Assembly (NCBI GenBank): GCA_902196205.1
Contig: CABIKM010000008.1
Span: forward strand, 1 to 34,404
Length of the DNA stretch: 34,404 nt
Reading direction: 5' to 3'
From: Candidatus Methylomirabilis lanthanidiphila
GTDB lineage: Bacteria > Methylomirabilota > Methylomirabilia > Methylomirabilales > Methylomirabilaceae
Part shown: in pieces, positions 17,603 to 25,563 of the stretch
Position numbering within the stretch: the first letter of the stretch is position 1
Layout of the letters: each line of letters opens with the position of its first letter
Notes under the pieces: model-generated
What the model was told of the DNA's origin: nothing
What the model saw: the letters and a program-made list of their open reading frames with translations, nothing else
The model's database searches: none
Program-made: the position numbers and the translations under genes

Positions 17603-17618
17603 TGGCATGTCACTTGTT
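17603..17618 (+). promoter_or_regulatory. Sigma54-type promoter for the propeller-like gene
   Basis: TGGCAT-GTCAC-TTGTT matches the -24/-12 pattern TGGCAY-N5-TTGCW, with GT for GC at -12. It is 74 bases from the end of the element to the gene's ATG. The promoter at 27208-27223 has the same departure from consensus. Confidence 0.65.
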
Positions 17619-17691
17619 AATAAGAACAACTGTCGCGATACAGGACGGGTCAAACGTAAGCGCTCACTTTATCTAACTCAAAAGAGGAGAA

Positions 17692-18306
17692 ATGAACATG
17701 CAGAAGATCACGATGAACCTATTCCTGGTTGTGAGTTTCGCAGTGGCCTTATGGTTACCCGGACTACCGCTTGCCCACGCCGCAACTGGAAACGTTGCAC
17801 AACAGGTTGATCCGAAGCCGCCCTGCCCTAACGGCATTGGCGCGGGTAGTGCGTTTGATGGCACCAATCTCTGGTACTCCTGCTCTGCAAACTCTACAGA
17901 CTTGTACCGCGTTCGGACCGATGGCGTGGTAACCGACTCATACAGGATTGACGGAGGTCTCGGAGCACTCGTTTACGATCGCGAAAGGAACGGGATCTGG
18001 GCAAGCTGGGGCGGTGGAGCGGCCGGTAACGGCGCAGTGTGGTTCATCTCCCTGAATGTCGACAAACATATTGTCAAGGCTGCACTCGTGGGCCGCGTCT
18101 CCGAGGGTCTCGTGTGCGATCTGAACGATGGTCTGGCCTACGACGCACGGACAAGTAGCCTCTTTTTCAGTCATGCGTGTTCGAGAACGATTCATCGCTA
18201 CACCATCGCACCTGGTTCCCCTCCGGCGCTGGGTGCGCACATGCATGACATCTTCCCCGAAAGTCATCGTTATAGTCTCCAATGGTCAGACCGGCGGGAA
18301 AAGTAA
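17692..18306 (+). CDS. Secreted beta-propeller-like protein, probably truncated
   Basis: The ATG at 17692 or 17698 follows AAGAGGAG. The 204-residue protein begins with a clear signal peptide ending LPLAHA. The mature part has repeats typical of lyase-like or NHL-like propeller proteins: GSAFDGTNLWYSC, DLYRVRTDG, GGLGALVYDRERNGIWASW, DLNDGLAYDARTSSLFFSH and TIHRYT. Only about two or three blades are present, and the end (from TIAPGS on) looks nonconserved, so the gene is likely a shortened family member. Cysteines at 45, 59 and others may pair. It has its own sigma54-type promoter. A dead relative lies at 23208. Function unknown. Confidence 0.75.
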   Translation: MNMQKITMNLFLVVSFAVALWLPGLPLAHAATGNVAQQVDPKPPCPNGIGAGSAFDGTNLWYSCSANSTDLYRVRTDGVVTDSYRIDGGLGALVYDRERNGIWASWGGGAAGNGAVWFISLNVDKHIVKAALVGRVSEGLVCDLNDGLAYDARTSSLFFSHACSRTIHRYTIAPGSPPALGAHMHDIFPESHRYSLQWSDRREK

Positions 18307-18335
18307 GCCTCGTTGCCTTCGTAAACAGTAGAAGG

Positions 18336-18650
18336 ATGCGACAACCGGGAACGGCCAGCGATCAAGAGAAACTCATCCGGCGATTAAATGAGGCGGAGGT
18401 AGAGGCCAACATGATCAGCAATAGATGGGTCTACGACAACAGCGTCTGCAAGCGCCACGGTCTGACGCGCCGGGAAGTGGAGGTGCTCACTTGGGTCGCC
18501 GGCGGAAAGAGCAATACCGAAATCGGACTGATTCTCGGGACAAGCCCACGAACTGTCGGGAAGCATTTGGAACATATTTTCGAGAAATTGGGGGTGGAAA
18601 CGCGCACGGCGGCCGCCGTGCGCGCACTCGCCCTCACCTCTTCTCAATAG
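18336..18650 (+). CDS. LuxR-type HTH protein, N-terminally truncated
   Basis: From ATG 18336 this is 104 residues; an earlier ATG at 18282 overlaps the upstream gene. The C-terminal 60 residues are a full LuxR/GerE DNA-binding domain: LTRREVEVLTWVAGGKSNTEIG, then TSPRTVGKHLEHIFEKLGV, then RTAAAVRAL. No receiver, PAS or ligand-binding domain precedes it, only a charged helical stretch. Family members usually have one, so it is either a stand-alone HTH protein or the remnant of a larger regulator fused by deletion to the end of the propeller gene. Confidence 0.75.
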   Translation: MRQPGTASDQEKLIRRLNEAEVEANMISNRWVYDNSVCKRHGLTRREVEVLTWVAGGKSNTEIGLILGTSPRTVGKHLEHIFEKLGVETRTAAAVRALALTSSQ

Positions 18651-18746
18651 CGCCAATAGTCCCCTTGCTCCAGGTTGCTACGTGGATAGTTGGCCGAGCT
18701 TCTCCGTCAAATGAGACACAGTTGTTCTCTAGGTTTCATTATCCTC

Positions 18747-18786
18747 TTGACATTGTAGTTTACTTCGGATAGTCAATGCCGAAGTA
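18747..18786 (+). promoter_or_regulatory. Possible promoter and operator before the FecR-TPR-barrel gene
   Basis: A perfect -35 TTGACA (18747-18752) stands 17 bases before a poor -10 (TAGTCA). An 8-bp inverted repeat TACTTCGG/CCGAAGTA (18761-18768 and 18779-18786) overlaps that -10 region. This could be an operator. Evidence is motif only. Confidence 0.35.
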
Positions 18787-18830
18787 GGTTGACTTTGAGA
18801 AGTCAGTTATCGGCTATGAGGTTTTGGCAC

Positions 18831-21800
18831 ATGAATTACCGTCTGTTCTCAATCCAGCGCACAATTCTTCTGCATATCCTCGTTTGCTCGATCGTCTCCG
18901 TGTTGAGCATCGTACCCGCGATAGCCCAGGAGGCAGGAAGGATTGTGAGCGTTGTAGGAAGTGTCGAGGTCTTTCGGGCCCGGCAGTGGCAGCCGGTTGG
19001 ACTTCGTCATGTCCTCATGCCTGGCGATGTGGTGAGAACTGGTCCGGGAAGCCGGGCAGCGATCCTCCTCTCGGACGAGGTGCAGATCAAGGTCAACGCC
19101 AACAGTACCCTGGAGATTACAGAGGTGATGGGTCCTCCAGGGAAAGCAGTTCGTGCTGGGACCGCTCCTTTACAGACGATCCTCAACCTGCTGAAAGGGG
19201 AACTCTGGAGTCGAAGCCGCGGCAGACCCCTTCAGATTCGGACGCCGGCCGCAACGGCAACCATTCGGGGCACGGAGTTCGATCTCTCCAGCGGTCCCGA
19301 TAACGAATCCCGCCTTGCCGTGCTCGAGGGGGCGGTCGAGTTCCGGAATCCTCAGGGGGGTGTCGTGGTGAGGGCCGGAGAAGAGGCAACGGCCAGGATG
19401 GGCGAACCCCCAAGCAAGACCATCCTCCTCAAGCCTCTCGATGCGGTCCAATGGTCCCTTTACTACCCGGGAATTCTCAGTGTTCGGGATTATCCGCTAA
19501 GCGGTGTAGCCCCTACTCTTCTGGCTCAAGGGCTGGTTGACGCCGAGCAGAGAGCGGTCTCCGGACCGACGGACCCGGAGGCGAGGCTCAAGCTGGGCGA
19601 GATCCTCTTCGATCTGGGAAGGCAGGTTGAGGCACGAAGAGAATTTGAGAAAGCCCTTACCCTCGATCCGGGGAACCCGAGGGCCCTTGCCGGTCTCGGG
19701 TGGGTCCACCTGGTGGAGGGGAGGCTTCCAGAGGCTTTGAGGGCATTCCAGCAGGCAACACCTTCTACTCTTTCAGCCCTCGTGGGACAGACCAACGCCC
19801 TCTATCGGCTTGACCGCTTCGACGAGATGCAGGAGGTTATCTCCGAGGCCAAAGGCCGTTTCCCATCCTTCCCGCAACCCCTGGCGCAAGCCGCCCTGCT
19901 CTATCTCATTCAGGGCCGAGTGGCCGAGGCGCGGCAGGAGCTGGAACATGCCGTGGCCCTCGATCCCAACTATGCGCTCGCCCATGACCTTCGCTCGAAC
20001 ATCGCATTGGTTCGGAATGAGAAGGATCTGGCGCAGCAGGCAGCGCAGCAGGCGATCGCAGCTAATCCACGCTCCGCCTCGTCCTATCTTAACCTGAGTC
20101 TGGCGAAGCAAGCCGCATTCCACCTGGACGAGGCGTTGCAGGCGGCCAGAAAGGCGCTGGCGCTGGAGCCGGATAATCCCATGGCCATGATTCAGGTCAG
20201 CCGCCTCCTCTTCGGCATGGGAAGGCTCTCAGAGGCATTGAGCATGGCCGAGGAGGCGCGGCGACGGGCTCCCTCAGATCCCCTTATCACCAGCACATGG
20301 GGCTTCCTCTTGTTAACTCAGGTCAAGACCCCGGAGGCCCTGACAGCCTTTGATCAGGCGATTGATCAAGATTCTACTCGCGGTGAGCCTCATCTGGGCC
20401 GCGGTCTGGCGCTCTTCAGGCAGGGAAAAACAGAGGAAGCGGTCCAGGAGATGTGGATGGCCACCCTCCTGGAGCCCAAGGTCTCCCTCTTTTGGAGCTA
20501 TCTGGGGAAGGCGCTCTATGAGGCGAAACGCTATCCGGAGGAGATGGATCCCCTTGCTATCGCCAAGCGCTCGGATCCGAACGATCCAACCCCCTGGTTC
20601 TATGACGCGATCCAGAAACAGACGACAAACCGGCCGGTTGAAGCATTACGCGACATGCAGCAGGCGATCGAACTCAACGACAACCGGGCCGTCTATCGGT
20701 CACGCCTGTTGCTCGATTCGGACCTGGCCGCGCGGAGCGCCAGTCTCGGTCGGATCTACAGCGATCTCGGATTTCAGCAGCTTGCGCTGGTGGAAGGCTG
20801 GAAATCCGTCAATACCGATCCAAGCAACTTCTCCGCCCACAGGTTTCTCGCCGACTCGTATGCCGTCTTGCCGCGCCACGAGATTGCGCGTGTCAGCGAA
20901 CTCCTTCAATCTCAGTTGCTTCAGCCGATCAACATCACGCCCATTCAGCCCCACCTCGCTGAAAGCAATCTGTTCCTGATAAGTTCTCAGGGACCGGCGC
21001 GTCTTTCCTTCAACGAATTCAATCCGCTGTTCACCAGGAATGGGATCAGGTTCCAGCCAAGCGGCGTTGGCGGTGAAAATAGCACGTATGGCGGAGAAGG
21101 TGTCCTCTCCGGGATCTATCAAAAGGCCTCCTTCAGCTTCGGCGGATCTCACTTTGAGACGGACGGGTTTCGAAAAAACAGCGATCAGCATGATGACATC
21201 GCGGATGCGTTCCTGCAGTACGAATTGTCGCCTCAAACCAGTGTTCAATTTGAATACCGGTTTAGAAATACTCGAACTGGAGATCTTCAGCTAAACTTCT
21301 TCCGAGACGACATTTTTTCGGGATTGAGGAACTCAGCAGATACAAATAGCTGGCGCGTCGGCCTGCGTCATGCCTTTTCGCCGAACTCTACTGTCCTCGG
21401 CTCATTCATGTATCAACGTCAAGATTCGCTCAACCATGATGAATCGCCGGACTTAACCGTGGATTTCAAAGACCCTGATCAACGAGGGATCAGCGTGGAA
21501 CTTCAGCATCTTTTTCAGTCGCGCCACATCAACTTAACCGGCGGTATAGGGTATTTCGACCGTAAAAGAGAACAGATACTTACTATCGAATACGTTCCTC
21601 CTTTGGACGAATTCAACTTTAAGGGCCGCCTTGATTTCGACGCCAGGCACGTGAATGTGTATCTGTACTCCTATCTCAACGTGCTCAAGGACGTGACATT
21701 CACGCTTGGCGCCAGCGGCGATTTCTTTAAGACGGACAGCACGGCTTCAGAATCCACAGACCAGTTCAACCCGAAACTCGGGATTACCTGGAACGTGCTT

Positions 21801-22505
21801 CCGGACACCACCCTTCGGGCGGCCGTATTCAGAGCCTTTAAGAGAACTCTGCTCACTAACCAGACCCTCGAACCGACTCAGGTAGCCGGCTTTAACCAGT
21901 TTTATGACGACTTCGACTCGACGGAGTCATGGCGCTACGGCATAGCTGTCGATCAAAAATTCTCTCCGACGCTATTCGGGGGAGTGGAATTGTCGAGGCG
22001 GGATCTAGAGGTTCCGCTTCCACTCACAGACCCCGCCTCGGATGTCACTGAAGTGGAACGTACGGACTGGCGCGAAGATCTGGCTCGCGCCTACTTCTTC
22101 TGGACACCTCATGAATGGCTGGCGCTCAGTACGGAATATCAGTATGAATATTTTAAACGAATTCGGGAGTTCGGTTTTGGTATAGTGGACGCCACGACGC
22201 ATAGAGTCCCTCTGGGGCTGAGATTGTTCCACCCCGCCGGATTGAGTTTCGTGGGAAAGGCGACCTGGTTTCATCAAAACGGTAACTTTTTCCGAAAAAG
22301 CGGTGTCTGCTGTGAGTCCGGTACGAGTGACTTTTGGGTCGTCGATACCGCAGTCAGTTACCGGCTCCCGAAGCGGTATGGCTTCTTGACGATCGGCGCA
22401 ACAAATCTCTTTAATCGAAAATTCAAGTATCAGGAAACCGACTTGAAGAATCCGGCAATACAACCAGATAGAACTTTCTTTGCTAGACTCACGTTATCGT
22501 TTTAG
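18831..22505 (+). CDS. FecR-domain / TPR / outer-membrane beta-barrel fusion protein
   Basis: The start is uncertain: ATG 18831 puts a signal peptide (LLHILVCSIVSVLSIVPAIA) at the N-terminus; ATG 18816 or TTG 18789 are alternatives. The 1224 residues fall into three parts. A FecR domain lies at about 35-200 (VEVFRARQWQPVG, LMPGDVVRTGPGSRAAI, TPAATATIRGTEF). About ten TPR-like repeats follow (about 240-640; for example EARREFEKALTLDPGNPRALAGLGWV). The rest (about 730-1224) is a TonB-receptor-like barrel ending NLFNRKFKYQE...ARLTLSF, with the C-terminal Phe expected of BAM substrates. No plug domain or TonB box was recognised. It should sit in the outer membrane with FecR and TPR parts in the periplasm. 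Substrate unknown. A CHASE2 sensor kinase is encoded nearby. Confidence 0.85.
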   Translation: MNYRLFSIQRTILLHILVCSIVSVLSIVPAIAQEAGRIVSVVGSVEVFRARQWQPVGLRHVLMPGDVVRTGPGSRAAILLSDEVQIKVNANSTLEITEVMGPPGKAVRAGTAPLQTILNLLKGELWSRSRGRPLQIRTPAATATIRGTEFDLSSGPDNESRLAVLEGAVEFRNPQGGVVVRAGEEATARMGEPPSKTILLKPLDAVQWSLYYPGILSVRDYPLSGVAPTLLAQGLVDAEQRAVSGPTDPEARLKLGEILFDLGRQVEARREFEKALTLDPGNPRALAGLGWVHLVEGRLPEALRAFQQATPSTLSALVGQTNALYRLDRFDEMQEVISEAKGRFPSFPQPLAQAALLYLIQGRVAEARQELEHAVALDPNYALAHDLRSNIALVRNEKDLAQQAAQQAIAANPRSASSYLNLSLAKQAAFHLDEALQAARKALALEPDNPMAMIQVSRLLFGMGRLSEALSMAEEARRRAPSDPLITSTWGFLLLTQVKTPEALTAFDQAIDQDSTRGEPHLGRGLALFRQGKTEEAVQEMWMATLLEPKVSLFWSYLGKALYEAKRYPEEMDPLAIAKRSDPNDPTPWFYDAIQKQTTNRPVEALRDMQQAIELNDNRAVYRSRLLLDSDLAARSASLGRIYSDLGFQQLALVEGWKSVNTDPSNFSAHRFLADSYAVLPRHEIARVSELLQSQLLQPINITPIQPHLAESNLFLISSQGPARLSFNEFNPLFTRNGIRFQPSGVGGENSTYGGEGVLSGIYQKASFSFGGSHFETDGFRKNSDQHDDIADAFLQYELSPQTSVQFEYRFRNTRTGDLQLNFFRDDIFSGLRNSADTNSWRVGLRHAFSPNSTVLGSFMYQRQDSLNHDESPDLTVDFKDPDQRGISVELQHLFQSRHINLTGGIGYFDRKREQILTIEYVPPLDEFNFKGRLDFDARHVNVYLYSYLNVLKDVTFTLGASGDFFKTDSTASESTDQFNPKLGITWNVLPDTTLRAAVFRAFKRTLLTNQTLEPTQVAGFNQFYDDFDSTESWRYGIAVDQKFSPTLFGGVELSRRDLEVPLPLTDPASDVTEVERTDWREDLARAYFFWTPHEWLALSTEYQYEYFKRIREFGFGIVDATTHRVPLGLRLFHPAGLSFVGKATWFHQNGNFFRKSGVCCESGTSDFWVVDTAVSYRLPKRYGFLTIGATNLFNRKFKYQETDLKNPAIQPDRTFFARLTLSF

Positions 22506-22622
22506 TGGCGTGCCGTTAACAGTCTAACAATAGGACTGACTTCTTTGCGAAAGCTCATTATGCTGGTCGCGCGTGGAAAGTAACCAATAACATCCAATTA
22601 CATCACAAAGGGGGGGCAACTC

Positions 22623-22991
22623 ATGAAACTCAAACTGACGCTTCTCGTAATGTTCACAGCTATTGTGTCCTTTGCTTGCGCTAGCTATCCACGGGGTGCC
22701 TCCCAGGAAGGCATCCAGCTAGGAACACGCAATCATCCACACGCACCGATTACAGTTCAGCGGACCGATTCGATTTTTGGCGGAGAGTGCGTAGCGAAGT
22801 TGATATTTGACAACGACAGTGGCGCCCTAACAAAGGTAGAAACTGAGAAACCCTGCGTTGTGAAAGAGGAGCGCTTGTTGGTGAATGGCCGCGAGGTCAT
22901 AGATCTCTCCGGCTCAATCGAATTTGGTGGTAGCTGCAAACGTTGTTATTCAAACGGACAATGTATTGTCGACTACTCCAAGAATTGCTGA
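22623..22991 (+). CDS. Small lipoprotein, cysteine-rich, unknown function
   Basis: A strong GGGGGGG ribosome-binding site precedes ATG 22623. The 122-residue protein has a lipoprotein signal ending VSFAC (Cys19), followed by A-S, so it should be lipidated and, without Asp at +2, is likely sorted to the outer membrane. The mature part has cysteines in GGECVAK, KPCVVK and a C-terminal cluster GGSCKRCYSNGQCIVDYSKNC. No family was recognised. It follows the FecR-TPR-barrel gene by 117 bases and could be its partner. Confidence 0.65.
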   Translation: MKLKLTLLVMFTAIVSFACASYPRGASQEGIQLGTRNHPHAPITVQRTDSIFGGECVAKLIFDNDSGALTKVETEKPCVVKEERLLVNGREVIDLSGSIEFGGSCKRCYSNGQCIVDYSKNC

Positions 22992-23207
22992 CCGAGATAG
23001 CTCCTGAGGATAAGCGTACGACATTTGGTGAGCGTCCGCCCTCTCGCCACCTGTTATGAGGCAGCAGGAGCGGGTACTCCTTCGCAGGCTGGCGCGCCTC
23101 CATCACGCGGCCAGCCTTGAGTCGAGAATCGTAACTTGAAGGAGGGTGTGAAAGAAGTACGCTGGAAGGAAAGGCTAACCGCATCTAAATCAAAAGAGGA
23201 GATGAAT

Positions 23208-23352
23208 ATGAGAAAGATAACAATGAGAATCGTCCTGGTTGCTGGGTTAGCAGTGGCCTAGCTGTTGTCTAGTTTACCGATGGCCCATGCCGTGCGCATT
23301 GTCATCTTTCAAGGGGACAAATATATCGTATTGCCCCATCGATAGGCGTCTC
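23208..23352 (+). pseudogene. Dead, internally deleted copy of the propeller-like gene
   Basis: TCAAAAGAGGAG and the following start region closely match the leader of the gene at 17692. The signal peptide is related residue by residue (MRKITMRIVLVAGLAVA against MQKITMNLFLVVSFAVA, and LPMAHA against LPLAHA), but a TAG stop interrupts it at about 23259. Further on, GACAAATATATCGT and GGCGTCTCC resemble GACAAACATATTGT and CGCGTCTCC near 18061-18100 of the intact gene, as if the middle was deleted. No sigma54-type promoter was seen upstream of it. Confidence 0.65.
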
Positions 23353-23436
23353 CAGGGATCTCGCCTTCGCCTATCCCTTACAGTTACAGCCACGAGGTTG
23401 TATGACGCACCAGATCGCTCGTCTAGTTATATGATG

Positions 23437-23461
23437 GCGCCCACATCACAGATGTGGGCGC
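23437..23461. terminator. Strong 11-bp hairpin before the histidine kinase gene
   Basis: GCGCCCACATC and its exact complement are separated by only ACA. It ends 36 bases before the likely kinase start. No T-tract follows, so a classical terminator is uncertain; it may act on the mRNA or stop transcription from the pseudogene region. The rest of 22992-23496 shows nothing coding beyond the pseudogene. Confidence 0.45.
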
Positions 23462-23496
23462 ATCGTCGACTCGGGTGGATTGCATGGGGATGCTCG

Positions 23497-25563
23497 ATGA
23501 CCGGTAACGAAGGGGTGCGGCCCACGCTACAAGCCGTTCTCATTGCCGTCCCGGCTTTCGCGGCCATGCTCATTCTCATCAATCTCCCTCTCTTCTCTCT
23601 GCTCGAGTTGAAGGGACTGGATCTGCTGTTTCGCATGCGGGGGCCCCTCGCCCCTCCCGGCGAGATCGTCGTCGTTGCCATCGATGAGCCGTCGTTTGCG
23701 GAAATTATGACGCAGTGGCCCTGGCCTCGCCGCCTTCATGCCCGTCTGATCGAGCAACTGAAGAAGGCGGGGGCCAGGGTCATCGCGTTCGATATCCTCT
23801 TCGCGGAACCATCTCAACCCGAGGAGGATCGGGCTTTGGCGCAGGCCATCCACGCGGCCGGAAACGTCGTCCTTGCCGGCGAGCGGTCGGTCGTAACCGA
23901 TGCGCTGTTTCGTCAGACGATCCTCGTCGATCCCATCGAACTCTTCAAGGCGACCGCGTCAGTAGGAATTGCCACCCTTCCGATCGATCCTGATGGAATC
24001 GTAAGACGACCTCTCCCCTTCTCGAATGATCTCCCCTCGTTTGCCTCCCAGATCGTCAGGCTGTACCAGGGACAGGCGCCGTACGCAAGTCAGACGGATT
24101 CCTCCGACACGACCCTGATCAACTATTTCGGCCCACCGAGGACCGTCAAGACGATCTCCTATTACCAGGCTCTCGAGGCCGACCGGATGCTTCCGTCAGG
24201 AACCTTTACCGACAAGATCGTCCTGGTGGGTCGGGCCGTCCAGGCGGCGCCTGAACCGCAGCGAGCCTCACCCGACGTCTTTCCGACCCCGTTTTCCTTC
24301 GACGCGGGCGGTCCCACCGCCGGTGTCGAGATCCATGCCACGATCGTCGCCAACCTCTTGACGAAACAGATGGTGACCGAACCCCCAGGGGCGGTACGCT
24401 ATGGTCTGCTCTTTCTCCTGGCGCTGATCGGCAGCCTGAGCACCATGCGTCTCAAGCCGTTATGGGCAGCCGGAGCGATCCTCGGCCTGTCGATACTGTT
24501 TCTCTTGTTCGCCTTCGGATTCTTTACGAAAGGACTTGTGTGGCTGCCTATCTTCGCCGGGATGGTACAACTCGGTCTGGTCTACGGCGGGTATTTGATC
24601 GCGCAGGTCTTCTCTGCTCAGCGGGAACGACGTCTGGCGCTTGAGGCGATGAACCGGGAGCTGGAACAAAAGGTCAAAGAGCGGACAGCCCAATATGTCG
24701 CCGCGAATGAAGAGCTAGTGAAGGAGCAACACGAGCTGGAGAAAACTCTGCACGAGTTGGCCCAGACCCAGAATGAGCTGCTCCAGTCCGAGAAGATGGC
24801 GTCCCTGGGTTTTCTAGTAGCGGGGGTCGCTCATGAGCTGAACAATCCGATCAGCTTTGTCCATAGTAATATGGATTTTATCGGGGAATATGTTCTGAGG
24901 CTTAAAGGAGTACTTGAGGCGTATGAGACGATTACGCTACCCGATGGGCCTGCCTACCAGCAACTTGCAGAGCTGAAAAAGGGAGCGAGACTGGACCGCA
25001 CTCTCCATACATTAGATGAACTGATCACCAGTTGTAAGCGGGGTACGGAACGGGTGAAGAGAGTTGTCTTGGACCTCGGAACCTTTGCCAGGGCGGACGA
25101 TGTCGATCCCGCCCCCGCCGACCTGCATGAAGGGCTCGAAATCACCCTCAATCTTCTCGCAAAAGAGTACAGGGATCGGATCACTGTCCATCGAGAGTAT
25201 GGAACTCTGCCGCAGGTCGAGTGTCATGCCGGCCAGATCAACCAGGTATTTATGAATCTGCTGCTCAATGCCGCTCAAGCGATTCCTGAGACCGGAGACG
25301 TCTGGATCAACACCTCGTCCCACGGAGATAAGGTCGTCGTGATCATTAAGGACAACGGCTGCGGCATTCCCGAGGCGAATCTGCCCAGGATCTTTGATCC
25401 CTTCTTTACGACGAAGAAGGTTGGTGAAGGGATGGGGCTGGGTCTGAGTATCAGCTACGGGATCATCCAGAAACATGGCGGCAACATGCGTGTGTCGAGT
25501 CCTGATCGGCAGGGAACGGAGTTCACCATTGAGCTGCCGGTCAAGTGGAGCGGTACAAAATGA
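23497..25563 (+). CDS. CHASE2-domain sensor histidine kinase
   Basis: The open frame begins at 23287, but those first 70 residues are unconserved and overlap the pseudogene. ATG 23497 follows GGGGA and gives 688 residues. A first membrane helix (about 10-30) precedes a periplasmic CHASE2 domain (about 33-285; VVVVAIDEPSFAEI, WPWPRRLHARLIEQL, FDILFAEPS, GTFTDKIVLVGR). Then come about three helices (300-385), a coiled coil (about 385-430), a HisKA domain with H446 in AGVAHELNNPISF, and an HATPase domain with N, G1 and G2 boxes (LLNAAQAI, DNGCGIP, GEGMGLGLSI). It should sense an unknown periplasmic signal and phosphorylate the regulator encoded next, with which it overlaps by 4 bases. Confidence 0.93.
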   Translation: MTGNEGVRPTLQAVLIAVPAFAAMLILINLPLFSLLELKGLDLLFRMRGPLAPPGEIVVVAIDEPSFAEIMTQWPWPRRLHARLIEQLKKAGARVIAFDILFAEPSQPEEDRALAQAIHAAGNVVLAGERSVVTDALFRQTILVDPIELFKATASVGIATLPIDPDGIVRRPLPFSNDLPSFASQIVRLYQGQAPYASQTDSSDTTLINYFGPPRTVKTISYYQALEADRMLPSGTFTDKIVLVGRAVQAAPEPQRASPDVFPTPFSFDAGGPTAGVEIHATIVANLLTKQMVTEPPGAVRYGLLFLLALIGSLSTMRLKPLWAAGAILGLSILFLLFAFGFFTKGLVWLPIFAGMVQLGLVYGGYLIAQVFSAQRERRLALEAMNRELEQKVKERTAQYVAANEELVKEQHELEKTLHELAQTQNELLQSEKMASLGFLVAGVAHELNNPISFVHSNMDFIGEYVLRLKGVLEAYETITLPDGPAYQQLAELKKGARLDRTLHTLDELITSCKRGTERVKRVVLDLGTFARADDVDPAPADLHEGLEITLNLLAKEYRDRITVHREYGTLPQVECHAGQINQVFMNLLLNAAQAIPETGDVWINTSSHGDKVVVIIKDNGCGIPEANLPRIFDPFFTTKKVGEGMGLGLSISYGIIQKHGGNMRVSSPDRQGTEFTIELPVKWSGTK

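Noticed and set aside
17286-17691. LexA/SOS box upstream of recA
   Set aside because: I looked for CTG-N10-CAG and GAAC-N4-GTTC types and found no convincing match; the GTTTC/GAAAC palindromes here repeat elsewhere with sigma54-type promoters and are better explained that way.
23287-23496. N-terminal 70 codons of the kinase frame
   Set aside because: They overlap the pseudogene and the 11-bp hairpin and have no family match; ATG 23497 is better placed before the first membrane helix.
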